Assembly (NCBI GenBank): GCA_919902765.1 | Contig: CAKKRP010000023.1 | Location: forward strand, 1 to 64,000 | DNA: 64,000 nucleotides | Direction of reading: 5' to 3' | Source: Gammaproteobacteria bacterium | Lineage (GTDB): Bacteria > Pseudomonadota > Gammaproteobacteria > S012-40 | In this document: positions 8,981-18,848 of the stretch, in pieces | How the letters are laid out: each line of letters opens with the position of its first letter | How positions within the stretch are numbered: the first letter of the stretch is position 1 | Made by a program: the position numbers and the translations under genes | The notes under the pieces: generated by a model | Told to the model about the DNA's origin: nothing | The model's input: only the letters and a program-made list of their open reading frames with translations | The model's database searches: none

Positions 8981-9954
8981 TCACGGTTGCGCTGGCGCAT
9001 ACGGCATGCGCGCTCAAACCGGTGGCGCAAGCGCCCGATGCGCCAGTCGCGCCGTTTGCGGCCAAGAGCCTGACCTATGTGGCGACGCTGGATAATGTAC
9101 GCCTCGGTTACGCGGATAAATTTTTGCGCGTATTGTTCGGGCGCAATGAATATCGGTTGGAACGTCCGGTCGCCATAGCCGCGCGCGATAAAAATCTATA
9201 TATCGCGGACGCAGGCGCGCATATCATTTTTCGTTATGACATAGCCAGGAAAATATTAACCAAAATCGGTAGTGCCGGTGACAAATTGGCGGGCGAGGCG
9301 GGCGGAATTTACGTCGCCGCCAACGGCGATTTTTATGTCGCCGATCCAGTAGGTCAACAAGTTCTCAAATTCTCTCGCAATGGCGATTTATTACAGACAT
9401 TTCGCGACGCGCCCAATATTTCGCGACCCATTGCCGTGGCCGTCGATGAAAACAGCGGGCGTCTATTTGTGGCCGATGAGGTCTATAGTCATGTCGTGGT
9501 ATTTAACGCCGAGGGTGAGGCCATACAAGGCATAGGCGCGCGCGGTTTAAATGCCGGACCGGGAAATTTTCGCGTCATCACCGATATGGCCATGGCCCCC
9601 GCAGGGCTGTACGTGACGGATCGCGTTGAATTGCGTGTGCAATTGCTCGATTTGCAGGGCAAATTCGTGCGCAGCTTTGGACAACAAGAGTTGATTTTCC
9701 CCTTGGCGATTGCCCGCGACGCGCATGGGCGTGTCTACGTCACCGATCGTAGTGACAACCGTTTACGCATTTTCGATGCGCAAGGGCAGTTGATCGAGGC
9801 TGTAGGTCACAATGGCAGCGGCCCCGGCGAATTTCGTTTGGCCAATGACATGGCTATCGCCGACGATAGTTTATATATCGCGGATAGCTTGAATGGGCGT
9901 ATACAAGTGTTCAAAATAGAGCCGCCCAAAACAGAGATGTCTGCGATCAAATAG
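8938..9954 (+). CDS. NHL-repeat six-bladed beta-propeller protein, exported
   Basis: Repeated 'LYIADAGAHIIFRYD', 'FYVADPVGQQVLKFS', 'LYIADSLNGRIQVF' NHL blades; N-terminal hydrophobic segment. Confidence 0.85.
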   Translation: MPQSAQRKRRFALLITVALAHTACALKPVAQAPDAPVAPFAAKSLTYVATLDNVRLGYADKFLRVLFGRNEYRLERPVAIAARDKNLYIADAGAHIIFRYDIARKILTKIGSAGDKLAGEAGGIYVAANGDFYVADPVGQQVLKFSRNGDLLQTFRDAPNISRPIAVAVDENSGRLFVADEVYSHVVVFNAEGEAIQGIGARGLNAGPGNFRVITDMAMAPAGLYVTDRVELRVQLLDLQGKFVRSFGQQELIFPLAIARDAHGRVYVTDRSDNRLRIFDAQGQLIEAVGHNGSGPGEFRLANDMAIADDSLYIADSLNGRIQVFKIEPPKTEMSAIK

Positions 9955-9976
9955 TGCCGTGTGATAAGCGACGAAA

Positions 9977-11110
9977 GTGGCCCAGCGCAACAATGACAAC
10001 GCGAAACTTTTTATGAATGTAGCGCGTATTTGCTGTGCTTCGTTTGCCTTATCGCTTAGCGCCTGCGCTACGACGCCAGGAATATATCGCCTTACACCCC
10101 CTGCAGAAGTCGTTGTTTTTCCCAAACCGCCTGACATTGCGCGTTATCAATATCTAGGCGCGCTCGTCGGCGAGTCGAATTTTGTGCGCCCGGACAATGC
10201 GCAACAACAACGCGGCCTGCGTTTGTGGTATTGGTTGGTGGGTTTGGTATTTGGCGAGGAAGGCCCTTACACCTTGGCGCGACCGCAAACCGGTATCGTA
10301 GATGATCACAGTGGGCGCATCTATGTGTGCGATTCGGCGCGCGGCGCGGTAGTCGTGTTTGATCGCGCCGCAGGCGCCTTATATCACTGGGACGATGCCA
10401 CACCGCGTCAACGTTTCAAAACCCCGGTCGGCATTGCGCTGGGGCCGCGCAATGAAATCTGGGTTGCCGATGCTGAACTTGGCTACGTCGTACGTCTGAA
10501 CATACAGGGCGAGCCGCAAGGCGAACTCGGTAAAGGCGTGTTGCAACGTCCGGTCGGTATAGTCTGGGACGCGCAAGGTCAACGTCTCTACGTCGCCGAT
10601 GCGGCGGTACACGCAATTTTCGTTTTCGACGCGCAAGGTCGTGAGGTATCGCGCGTTGGCAAACGCGGAGAGCAAGCGGGTGAATTCAATGCGCCTACGC
10701 ATTTGGCCTTTGCGCGCGGCGAATTATATGTCAGTGACAGCCTGAATTCGCGTATCCAACGCTTTAACACTCAGGGTGTATGGTTGTCTACCTTGGGGCG
10801 GCGCGGGCTTAACATCGGCGATTTGCCGCGTCCCAAAGGTGTGGCCGTTGACGCGGCGGGCCGGGTCTATGTGGTGGAATCCTATTATGACTATCTGTTA
10901 GTATACGATCACGAAAATCGCTTGCTGCTCGCCATAGGTGGCAGCGGTACGGGGGGCGGCCAGTTCAACTTACCGGCAGGCGTGTGGTTAGACGCCACCG
11001 GCAAGGTCTACGTGGCCGATATGTACAACGGGCGGGTCGAGGTTTTTCAATTTTTGGATGATGCCCCAGTGGCACCCCAGTCACCGCCCACACCCAGCAA
11101 GGTCCCATGA
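9977..11110 (+). CDS. NHL-repeat six-bladed beta-propeller lipoprotein
   Basis: Lipobox LSAC; 'FPKPPDIARYQYLGALVGESNF' then NHL repeats. Confidence 0.87.
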   Translation: MAQRNNDNAKLFMNVARICCASFALSLSACATTPGIYRLTPPAEVVVFPKPPDIARYQYLGALVGESNFVRPDNAQQQRGLRLWYWLVGLVFGEEGPYTLARPQTGIVDDHSGRIYVCDSARGAVVVFDRAAGALYHWDDATPRQRFKTPVGIALGPRNEIWVADAELGYVVRLNIQGEPQGELGKGVLQRPVGIVWDAQGQRLYVADAAVHAIFVFDAQGREVSRVGKRGEQAGEFNAPTHLAFARGELYVSDSLNSRIQRFNTQGVWLSTLGRRGLNIGDLPRPKGVAVDAAGRVYVVESYYDYLLVYDHENRLLLAIGGSGTGGGQFNLPAGVWLDATGKVYVADMYNGRVEVFQFLDDAPVAPQSPPTPSKVP

Positions 11111-13338
11111 TAGCGAAACGCATCTTATCTACGATTTTGGTAGTCGCGGCCCTGGGCGGCGGCGCGCACTTGGTGTTGGCTGCGCAACAAACCTTAGCGC
11201 CGGATCGCATCGCCGATGTGTTGAATACCAAACACAATTTTGCGGCGTTTTTTACGCCCAAATTGCCTACCGGCGCGATACGCGCAGTGGAAGCAAGCAC
11301 GCAAAACGAGACCTGCGTGTTTTGTCATACCCCGCACGCGGCGACCATTTCCGCGCCAGCGCAACTGTGGAATCGCGGTTTTAGCGCCGCAACTTACACG
11401 CTATATTCTTCCGGGACTATGGAAGCCGTGCTCAGCGCGACCGACCTCGGTGTAGGTTCTAAGATGTGTTTGTCTTGTCACGACGGCACGATCGCGCTCG
11501 GCAAGGTGAATGCGGTTAATGGCGTCGCCGCGACGAGTGATATCACCTTTAAAAGCGGGGTGACGACCATGCCTGATGGCAGTGGAGCTAATAGCGGCGA
11601 TACACGGAATATCGGTAGTGATCTGCGCAATGATCATCCGATAGCGGTGGAATACAGCGCCACGGTAGCGGGCAATGACGGGGAATTGCATGCGCCTGGC
11701 GCCATGTTTTATCAAGCCTTGGGCACACCTGTCGTCGGCGCGCGCAATAAGACCGTGCATACCTATCCCGCAGCGCCGTTGGAAACGGTCAATGCTAAAG
11801 ATACCCTGCAATGTACCACCTGCCACGACCCGCATATACGCGGCACAGGTGCCGACGAAAATGTAAATATCAAATTTCTGCGTTTGAATCGGTTTCAAAA
11901 AGCCGACCCTGTCGATGGCATTTTTTCCGTCTCCAGCGACCAACAATGTTTGGCCTGTCATAATAAAACAGGGTGGGCGAATTCCGCGCATGCCAAGTCA
12001 ACCGCTACGCCATACACTTATATCGATAGCGCGGCAGATAAGCGCGAATTTCCGCATAATACGAACATGTGGGAAGCGGGTTGTTTAAATTGCCACGATA
12101 CGCATACTGTCGCAGGTGCGCCCTATTTATTGCGTGAAGGGGCAAGTGGCGGAAATAGCGCGACGGAGAATACTTGCTACCAATGTCATGGAGCGCAAGG
12201 GGCGAGCGCGTTGAATGTCGCATCGTTGACGAATATAGAATCCGCATTTTTGGCCGGTACTGCGACCAGCATCAGCTTGAGTACGCATGGAGATAAAATT
12301 ATAGCGACAAGCAGCGCGTATGGAGATGGCCACGCGCCCGCCAAGAAAAATGTAGACCTCGGCAACGGAACCACTGTCGCAACGGGCGGAAACCTCGCAG
12401 AGACACAGAGCAACCTTAAAACTAACCGCCATGTCGAATGTGCAGATTGCCACCATCCACATCGCGTGCAGGCGGGCACCCACAGCCACGTCGCGGGTAC
12501 CGCACACACCAACGCAGTGGCAGGCGTGTTGATCGGGAACTACGGCGTCGAACCGCTGGCGAATTATGCCGGTACGTTCACGCCCTATGACACCACAGTA
12601 CCGATGACGTATACAGTGAAGCAAGGCAACACGGGTTCCGGTACCGAGATCACCAAAGAATACCAGGTTTGCGTAAAGTGTCATTCGAGTTATAGTTTGG
12701 ACAATACCCAAATCGGTGCGACCAATAAAGTGACCAATGTTGCCGCAGAATTCCTCAGCGGCACAAGCAAACACCCCGTCATGGCGGGGACTGGCGGCAG
12801 CGGCGCGGCGGCCGGGGCGTTTGTTGCGCCATTTAATCAAGCGCTGGGCACGCAGACCATGTATTGTTCCGATTGCCACGAACCGCACAGCGGCAAAATG
12901 AAAATGGCGGGAGATGCCCTTTGTTATGATTGTCACTCAGTCAATAGCTATGGCAATACGGGTGCCTCGGTTAGCAGCAGTGGTTTTAGTTGTAGCGTAG
13001 CCCCCTGTGTATCGAATGCCGGGGCTACCGCACCCTCCAACAACGCAACGACATTTTCAAACCTGCATGTGCGCCATGCGCAACTCGTGACCGGGTATCG
13101 CTGCAACGATTGCCACACCAAGCAGATGCATGGTTGGAAATTAAAGGCCTTCCTTGTCGATATAAATGCGGTGAGTAGTGAAGTTGCAGATGTGCCGGGT
13201 GCTAAAGCCCCTGGTTATACTTACTTACCCTATTATGATGCGGCCCGTTTACAAATTTCGGGGGGGGTGGCGGCGAACGCAGGTAGCTGGACTAAAGCCA
13301 GTTGTGGCGCAAGTGGATGCCATGTACTTCCGAATTGA
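11107..13338 (+). CDS. Multiheme c-type cytochrome (11 CXXCH + one CX4CH)
   Basis: CVFCH, CLSCH, CTTCH, CLACH, CLNCH, CYQCH, CADCH, CVKCH, CSDCH, CYDCH, CNDCH, plus C-terminal CGASGCH; ATGA overlap with upstream gene. Confidence 0.87.
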   Translation: MIAKRILSTILVVAALGGGAHLVLAAQQTLAPDRIADVLNTKHNFAAFFTPKLPTGAIRAVEASTQNETCVFCHTPHAATISAPAQLWNRGFSAATYTLYSSGTMEAVLSATDLGVGSKMCLSCHDGTIALGKVNAVNGVAATSDITFKSGVTTMPDGSGANSGDTRNIGSDLRNDHPIAVEYSATVAGNDGELHAPGAMFYQALGTPVVGARNKTVHTYPAAPLETVNAKDTLQCTTCHDPHIRGTGADENVNIKFLRLNRFQKADPVDGIFSVSSDQQCLACHNKTGWANSAHAKSTATPYTYIDSAADKREFPHNTNMWEAGCLNCHDTHTVAGAPYLLREGASGGNSATENTCYQCHGAQGASALNVASLTNIESAFLAGTATSISLSTHGDKIIATSSAYGDGHAPAKKNVDLGNGTTVATGGNLAETQSNLKTNRHVECADCHHPHRVQAGTHSHVAGTAHTNAVAGVLIGNYGVEPLANYAGTFTPYDTTVPMTYTVKQGNTGSGTEITKEYQVCVKCHSSYSLDNTQIGATNKVTNVAAEFLSGTSKHPVMAGTGGSGAAAGAFVAPFNQALGTQTMYCSDCHEPHSGKMKMAGDALCYDCHSVNSYGNTGASVSSSGFSCSVAPCVSNAGATAPSNNATTFSNLHVRHAQLVTGYRCNDCHTKQMHGWKLKAFLVDINAVSSEVADVPGAKAPGYTYLPYYDAARLQISGGVAANAGSWTKASCGASGCHVLPN

Positions 13339-13779
13339 TGTGTTGAGATTTGCTTAGGCTACGTAGCTCATTGTGCGTAGCGTAAGTTATGGCTGCCGAT
13401 ATAAAAATGCCGGGAACGTAGAAATTGGCGGCATTGCGCCGCCCGCACCATTAACAATACCAATTTCCCACAATAAATCAATTTAAGCCTAGTTTCATTC
13501 TAATCCGTTGTAGTAGCGGCAGGCGATGGGCTGGCAACGCCAAACATTTATATCAAAATTATAAAGCGCCACTTATTGAGTGGTATTCTGTGTTGTTGGG
13601 CAATTCTTCTAAAGCCCAGCTAAATAATAAACTTGTCGAAGAAAAAAATCATCAGCAACCCCATTGTTTTTTTGGAGTGGGGGTGGCGTGTGTCACTGCG
13701 CCGACATCAGAGCGATGTTGTGTGGATACAGCGATAGTAGTATGCGCGTGGGCAGTAATTCAACGAGGGGTTGTGATAG

Positions 13780-15510
13780 ATGAGTACCATATTGGGTGGC
13801 GGACCTAGCGTTCCGCGCAATATTTTCGGCGCACTGCTAGTCGTTGCGTTGATCGGCATATTTACCGCCCATGAGGCCTTGGCGGATGCCGCCGGGCGCT
13901 CTGGGCGTTCAGGCGCAACTGCAAGCCGGTGTACTAGCTGCCATACCGCAGGCGCCGTAGTGCCTACGGTCGCCTTTGGCGGTAGCGCCTCCCTAGCCGC
14001 AGGGACGACCGGCACCTACACCTTTACTATCACCGGTGGACCCGCAGTGAACGCGGGTTTTGACGTGGCTGCGTCGGGTGGCGTGTTAGCGGTACCGACC
14101 GGTGTAACGGGGATCAAAATTTTAACGCGTGAAGTGGTGCAAAGCTCCGCCACTGCATTTACCGCAAGCGGCGTGACCTATACCTTTGATTGGACCGCCC
14201 CAGCGATAGCCGGGACGTACACCTTGTACGGCGCAGGGCTTTCCGGAAATGGCGATGGAAAAGACGGTGCAGGCGATGGCACCGCTATGACCACTTTTTC
14301 AGTCACCGTTACTGCTGGCGGTGTGACTCCAGTGACAAATCCGGTGGCACGTATCACTGCGCCGACGGCCGGTGTTGCCGGGACGGCCGTGACCTTCAGT
14401 GCGATGAGTTCTACCGCGCCCGCTGGACGTACGCTCAGCTCTTATGCGTGGAATTTCGGTGACAATAGTTTTGGCGCGGGCGTTTCAACGACGCATAGTT
14501 TTTTGGCGGGTTCCTATACGGTGACGCTGACTGTCACTGACAGCTCTGGCGCGACAGGTTCCGCGACCGCACCGCTAGTCGTTGCGCCGACAGGCACCAG
14601 TGTATTGACCGCCAACGCGGGTGGCCCCTATGCCGGTGCGCTCAATGTCCCCGTGCAGTTTGATGGCTCGGGTTCGAGTGCGCCAGGCGGCTCCATTGCG
14701 ACGTACGCGTGGGATTTTGGCGATAGTTCCACGGCCGGAACGGGGGTGAATCCCACACATACCTATACCACCGTGGGGCGCTACACCGTCACCGTGACCG
14801 TAACGGACAATACCAACACCACGGCCACCGCAACCACGATGGCGAATATCGCGCCAACGACGCGGCCACCTGGCAGCGGAGGCATCTCTGCGGCGACGGG
14901 TTTGCCACGCATCGGTGAGCGTCGCTACGACAGATATTGCGCGGATTGTCATGGCGTTGGTGGCTTGGGTGTTGCTATAGACGGAACAGCCACAAGCGGA
15001 CCTGCGATCACTGGTGTCACTGCCGATACGATTGCATTCGAAATCACCGAGGTGCCGGAAATGAACACGCCAGAGCTTAATGCCCTCAGTAGCGATGACA
15101 TTCGCCTGATCTCAGCCTTTTTACAAGGCGCGCAGTTATATATCGATAATTGCGAGTCCTGTCACGGCGTAGGAGGCGTGGGCATCGCTGGTACCGGGTC
15201 GAACATCCTCGGTGCCTCGGCGCGCGAGATCGCCTCTGCCATTGAAGACATTACCGAAATGCAAACCCCCGAGTTGCAGGCCTTGACGAGGAGGGAGCGT
15301 TCATTAATTGCCTTCTTCTTACCGCGCAAGTCGCGTACAGACTCATTATCGGCGGATAGTTTGGCGGACTCCGGGGCAGATTATCCGGATATCCTAGCGA
15401 ACGATGGCGGTACATCGACCTTACCCAAAGCGACGCAAAGCGGTGCTTTTGATGGCCTAGCATTGAGTGCGCTTGGGATTTGGGCCTTGAGACGCCGCCG
15501 CAAGCAGTAA
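13780..15510 (+). CDS. Choice-of-anchor-V/reelin-like + 2 PKD domains + monoheme cytochrome domains, C-terminal sorting-like tail
   Basis: CTSCH, CADCH, CESCH; two 'YAWNFGD/YAWDFGD' PKD domains; C-terminal 'GLALSALGIWALRRRRKQ'. Confidence 0.78.
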   Translation: MSTILGGGPSVPRNIFGALLVVALIGIFTAHEALADAAGRSGRSGATASRCTSCHTAGAVVPTVAFGGSASLAAGTTGTYTFTITGGPAVNAGFDVAASGGVLAVPTGVTGIKILTREVVQSSATAFTASGVTYTFDWTAPAIAGTYTLYGAGLSGNGDGKDGAGDGTAMTTFSVTVTAGGVTPVTNPVARITAPTAGVAGTAVTFSAMSSTAPAGRTLSSYAWNFGDNSFGAGVSTTHSFLAGSYTVTLTVTDSSGATGSATAPLVVAPTGTSVLTANAGGPYAGALNVPVQFDGSGSSAPGGSIATYAWDFGDSSTAGTGVNPTHTYTTVGRYTVTVTVTDNTNTTATATTMANIAPTTRPPGSGGISAATGLPRIGERRYDRYCADCHGVGGLGVAIDGTATSGPAITGVTADTIAFEITEVPEMNTPELNALSSDDIRLISAFLQGAQLYIDNCESCHGVGGVGIAGTGSNILGASAREIASAIEDITEMQTPELQALTRRERSLIAFFLPRKSRTDSLSADSLADSGADYPDILANDGGTSTLPKATQSGAFDGLALSALGIWALRRRRKQ

Positions 15511-15521
15511 CTCTAGCAAAT

Positions 15522-15549
15522 AAAAAAGGCCGGGAAACCGGCCTTTTTT
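15522..15549. terminator. Bidirectional Rho-independent terminator
   Basis: AAAAAAGGCCGG-GAAA-CCGGCCTTTTTT perfect stem between convergent genes. Confidence 0.93.
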
Positions 15550-15566
15550 ATTTGATTGCTACAATA

Positions 15567-16346
15567 TCAAAGCTGTTGCTGTATCGCCTGGAGCATCGCC
15601 GAGTGTATTTTCGCGCCCCCGCAGACGACGTTGCCGGACTCTAAATAGTGATGGTTGCCAGCAAAATCGGTCAGAAACCCACCCGCTTCCTGCACCAACA
15701 CCACCCCGGCCGCCATGTCCCATGCGTTCAATCCAAACTCCCAAAAGCCGTCTAAGCGATTGGCTGCGACATAGGCGAGGTCAAGCGCAGCGGAACCGGC
15801 GCGACGCACACCCGCACTGCCAGGCAATAACGCCCGTAGCGTCTTGAGATAAAGTTCTAAGTCTTGATCCCGTCGATAGGGGATACCGGTGCCCAACAGC
15901 GCACCTTGCAAGGTGGTGCGTTGGCCGACACGTATGCGCTTGCCATTCAATTGTGCGCCGTCGCCCCGGCTGGCGGTGAACAGTTCATCTTTGATTGGAT
16001 CGAACACGACGCCATGTTCTAAGCGCCCGCGTACTTGTATGCCGATAGACACCGCATATTGGGGAAAACCGTGGAGAAAATTGGTGGTGCCATCGAGGGG
16101 ATCGATAATCCATACCGTATCGCTGACGCCGGTGCGGCCGGATTCTTCGGCCAGTATGGCGTGTTCTGGATAGGCCTTGCGGATGGTTTTGATAATCTCT
16201 TGCTCGGCGCGGTGGTCAACCTCGCTGACGAAATCATTGGCCCCCTTTTCGGTGATCGTTAAGGTATCTATGTGGTTGATAGATCGCGTAATGATAGTGC
16301 CCGCGCTGCGCGCTGCGCGCACCGCGATATTAATCAGGGGATGCAT
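15567..16346 (-). CDS. suhB: Inositol-1-monophosphatase family protein
   Basis: 'DFVSEVDHRAEQEI', 'ILAEESG', 'WIIDPLDGTTNFLHGFP', 'NAWDMAAGVVLVQEAGG'. Confidence 0.93.
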   Translation of the reverse strand: MHPLINIAVRAARSAGTIITRSINHIDTLTITEKGANDFVSEVDHRAEQEIIKTIRKAYPEHAILAEESGRTGVSDTVWIIDPLDGTTNFLHGFPQYAVSIGIQVRGRLEHGVVFDPIKDELFTASRGDGAQLNGKRIRVGQRTTLQGALLGTGIPYRRDQDLELYLKTLRALLPGSAGVRRAGSAALDLAYVAANRLDGFWEFGLNAWDMAAGVVLVQEAGGFLTDFAGNHHYLESGNVVCGGAKIHSAMLQAIQQQL

Positions 16347-16516
16347 GAACGTCTCCGGGTGCCGACGAAATTAAAGAGCGTAGAAGTCGTGGTATTTTAG
16401 CCGGAGTGGGCCAACGGCGCAATCGACTTATTAGTTGGTCGCTCCCGCTAAGGGTGCTGTGCGATTCTAAGAATAGTCGTTACACTGGTGGGGTGTTCCA
16501 AGCGTGGTTTGTGCTT

Positions 16517-17275
16517 ATGGCGTTAGAGCGTGTACGCATTGTATTGGTCGAACCCTCGCATCCCGGCAATATCGGGGGCGCGGCGCGGGCAATGAAAAAT
16601 ATGTGTCTGTCGCGTTTGTATTTGGTGCGTCCGGAGGCCTTCCCGGCACCAGAGGCCACGGCGCGCGCGGCAGGGGCCGACGATATTTTAGATACCGCAG
16701 TGGTGTGCGCCGACCTGGCGACGGCGTTGCACGGGTGTCAGCGCGTGTTTGCTACTAGCGCACGTCCACGTCAACTTGCTGTGCCGGTGATCACACCACG
16801 CGCGTGCGGGGCGGCTGTCGCACAAGCCAGTGCCGTGGGTGGTGTGGCCGTGGTGTTCGGGCGCGAAGACGCAGGGCTCACCAATGCCGAACTCAGCTTG
16901 GCCGGGCAATTGGTGCAGATCCCAACCGCAACGCACTTTTCATCGCTCAATTTGGCAGCGGCGGTACAGGTGTTGGCCTATGAAATCTTAGTCGCCTGGA
17001 ATGCTCAGATAGTAGCGATAGCGGAGGAAGCGCCGGAACCCATCGCCAGCCACGAAGCGCTTGAGGCTTTTTATGTCCAAATGGAACATACCCTTGTCGA
17101 ATTAAATATGTTGGACCCGCAAAATCCCCGTCGCTTAATGCTGCGTATGCGGCGTCTGTTCAATCGCGCCCACCTTGAAAACACCGAGGTTAATCTGTTG
17201 CGCGGCATCCTCAGCGCGGCCTTAGGGCGCAAATATCGATGGTTAGAGAAGGTGCGTAAGCCTGACCACTTGTGA
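16517..17275 (+). CDS. trmJ: tRNA (cytidine/uridine-2'-O-)-methyltransferase TrmJ
   Basis: SPOUT motifs 'VEPSHPGNIGGAARAMKNM', 'VFGREDAGLTNAEL', 'SSLNLAAAVQVLAYE'; internal start preferred over 16406. Confidence 0.9.
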   Translation: MALERVRIVLVEPSHPGNIGGAARAMKNMCLSRLYLVRPEAFPAPEATARAAGADDILDTAVVCADLATALHGCQRVFATSARPRQLAVPVITPRACGAAVAQASAVGGVAVVFGREDAGLTNAELSLAGQLVQIPTATHFSSLNLAAAVQVLAYEILVAWNAQIVAIAEEAPEPIASHEALEAFYVQMEHTLVELNMLDPQNPRRLMLRMRRLFNRAHLENTEVNLLRGILSAALGRKYRWLEKVRKPDHL

Positions 17276-17326
17276 TTCCGACTATAAAGCTCAATAATGA
17301 TGTTTGGCTCCTAGCAAAAACAACCT

Positions 17327-18148
17327 ATGTTTAATCGATTGCGGGAAGATATTAATTGTGTGCTGGAGCGCGACCCCGCCGCGCGAACCTGGTTTGAAGT
17401 ATTGACCACCTACCCTGGCATACACGCCGTGCGTGCGCATAGGGTTGCGCATTGGCTGTGGCGGATTAGGTTTAAATGGATAGCGCGTATAGTATCGATG
17501 GGCGCGCGTTGGTTTACCGGTATAGAAATCCATCCTGGCGCCATTATTGGACGCCGTTTTTTTATCGATCATGGCATGGGTGTGGTCATCGGTGAAACCG
17601 CCGAGATCGGCGACGATTGCACGCTCTATCACGGCGTTACCCTGGGCGGTACCTCGTGGAAGGCGGGTAAACGCCATCCGACGCTAGGCAATGACGTGGT
17701 CGTGGGCGCAGGGGCCAAGGTGTTAGGACCTATCCGCTTGGGGAATGGCGCACGTGTCGGGTCGAACGCGGTGGTGGTGAAAGATGTGCCGGATAATGCG
17801 ACGGTGGTCGGCATCCCAGGGCGTTTGGTCGCCAAATCCGCAGCCGCTACCGAGGCCCAGCGGCGGCGTCAGAACATGGCCAAAAAGATCGGATTCGATG
17901 CCTATGGCACCAGTCAGGATATGCCAGACCCGGTGGCGCATGCCGTCAATTGCCTGCTTGATCACATGCAAGTAGTGGATCAACGTTTGGTTTTAATGTG
18001 TAATAAAATGAAAGAGATGGGTGTTGATGTCGGCGATCCCGCATTGCCCGGAATAGATCCTTTTGAAATAGGAGGTAGCGGCGAGCGTTTGGACGAGGGT
18101 GAGCAAAATAATAAAGCGCGAAAAGACTTACAAAACGCGAGTGAATAA
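17327..18148 (+). CDS. cysE: Serine O-acetyltransferase
   Basis: Hexapeptide repeats; '[44 protein letters not shown]'; directly upstream of iscR. Confidence 0.93.
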   Translation: MFNRLREDINCVLERDPAARTWFEVLTTYPGIHAVRAHRVAHWLWRIRFKWIARIVSMGARWFTGIEIHPGAIIGRRFFIDHGMGVVIGETAEIGDDCTLYHGVTLGGTSWKAGKRHPTLGNDVVVGAGAKVLGPIRLGNGARVGSNAVVVKDVPDNATVVGIPGRLVAKSAAATEAQRRRQNMAKKIGFDAYGTSQDMPDPVAHAVNCLLDHMQVVDQRLVLMCNKMKEMGVDVGDPALPGIDPFEIGGSGERLDEGEQNNKARKDLQNASE

Positions 18149-18180
18149 TAGTTGACAAAATTGCTAAGTCATGTAATATT
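18148..18180 (+). promoter_or_regulatory. iscR promoter with candidate IscR type-1 site
   Basis: TTGACA (18152-18157), 16-bp spacer, TAATAT (18174-18179); ATAGTTGACAAAATTGCTAAGTCATG resembles the IscR operator. Confidence 0.65.
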
Positions 18181-18283
18181 AACTATGTGGCGTCGTGACG
18201 CTCTTGTCATTAGAGGCCGCTACGGGATTTTACCGTAGTTCCTAGGGTTTAGACAAAGATTTCTTTAATAAAGGCGAGAGACC

Positions 18284-18781
18284 ATGAGACTGACTACGAA
18301 AGGTCGTTATGCGGTAACCGCGATGTTGGATTTAGCCTTGCACTTTAACGAAGGCCCGATCACCTTGTCGGATATCTCCCGTAGACAAGGCATATCTTTG
18401 TCTTATCTCGAACAGTTATTTGCCAAGCTGCGTAAAAACGGCTTGGTGGACAGCGCGCGTGGCCCAGGCGGAGGTTATCGCTTGAGTCGTGAAGCCACCC
18501 AGATTTCGGTGGCGAGCGTTATTTCGGCAGTGGACGAATCTGTAGACGTGACCCGCTGCGAAGGCAAGGGGACTTGCCACAATGGCGAAACTTGCCTGAC
18601 GCATGAGTTGTGGTGCGATTTGAGTGCGCAAATTGTCAATTTTTTGGATAATATCAGCCTCGCGAACTTAGTGGCCCGCAAGGGTGTGCAAGATACAGCG
18701 GCGCGCTTGGAGCGTGAATCTACGCGTGGTGGGGTCACGGCCCCAATGCCGGTGTCGTTATCCTCGGTAGAGGTGGGTTAG
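18284..18781 (+). CDS. iscR: Fe-S cluster assembly regulator IscR
   Basis: Rrf2 family; '[20 protein letters not shown]', three Cys in [13 protein letters not shown]. Confidence 0.95.
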   Translation: MRLTTKGRYAVTAMLDLALHFNEGPITLSDISRRQGISLSYLEQLFAKLRKNGLVDSARGPGGGYRLSREATQISVASVISAVDESVDVTRCEGKGTCHNGETCLTHELWCDLSAQIVNFLDNISLANLVARKGVQDTAARLERESTRGGVTAPMPVSLSSVEVG

Positions 18782-18848
18782 GCGGTGATATTCCGCACAC
18801 AGCAGTGCAGGTAAGTTGTGTGAGGGAGACAAGTATGTGTAGATCGCT

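Noticed and set aside
12127-12936. Long antisense ORF (269 aa) opposite the 11-heme cytochrome
   Set aside because: Coding evidence (CXXCH motifs, signal peptide, translational coupling) is on the + strand; the antisense ORF has no recognisable domain
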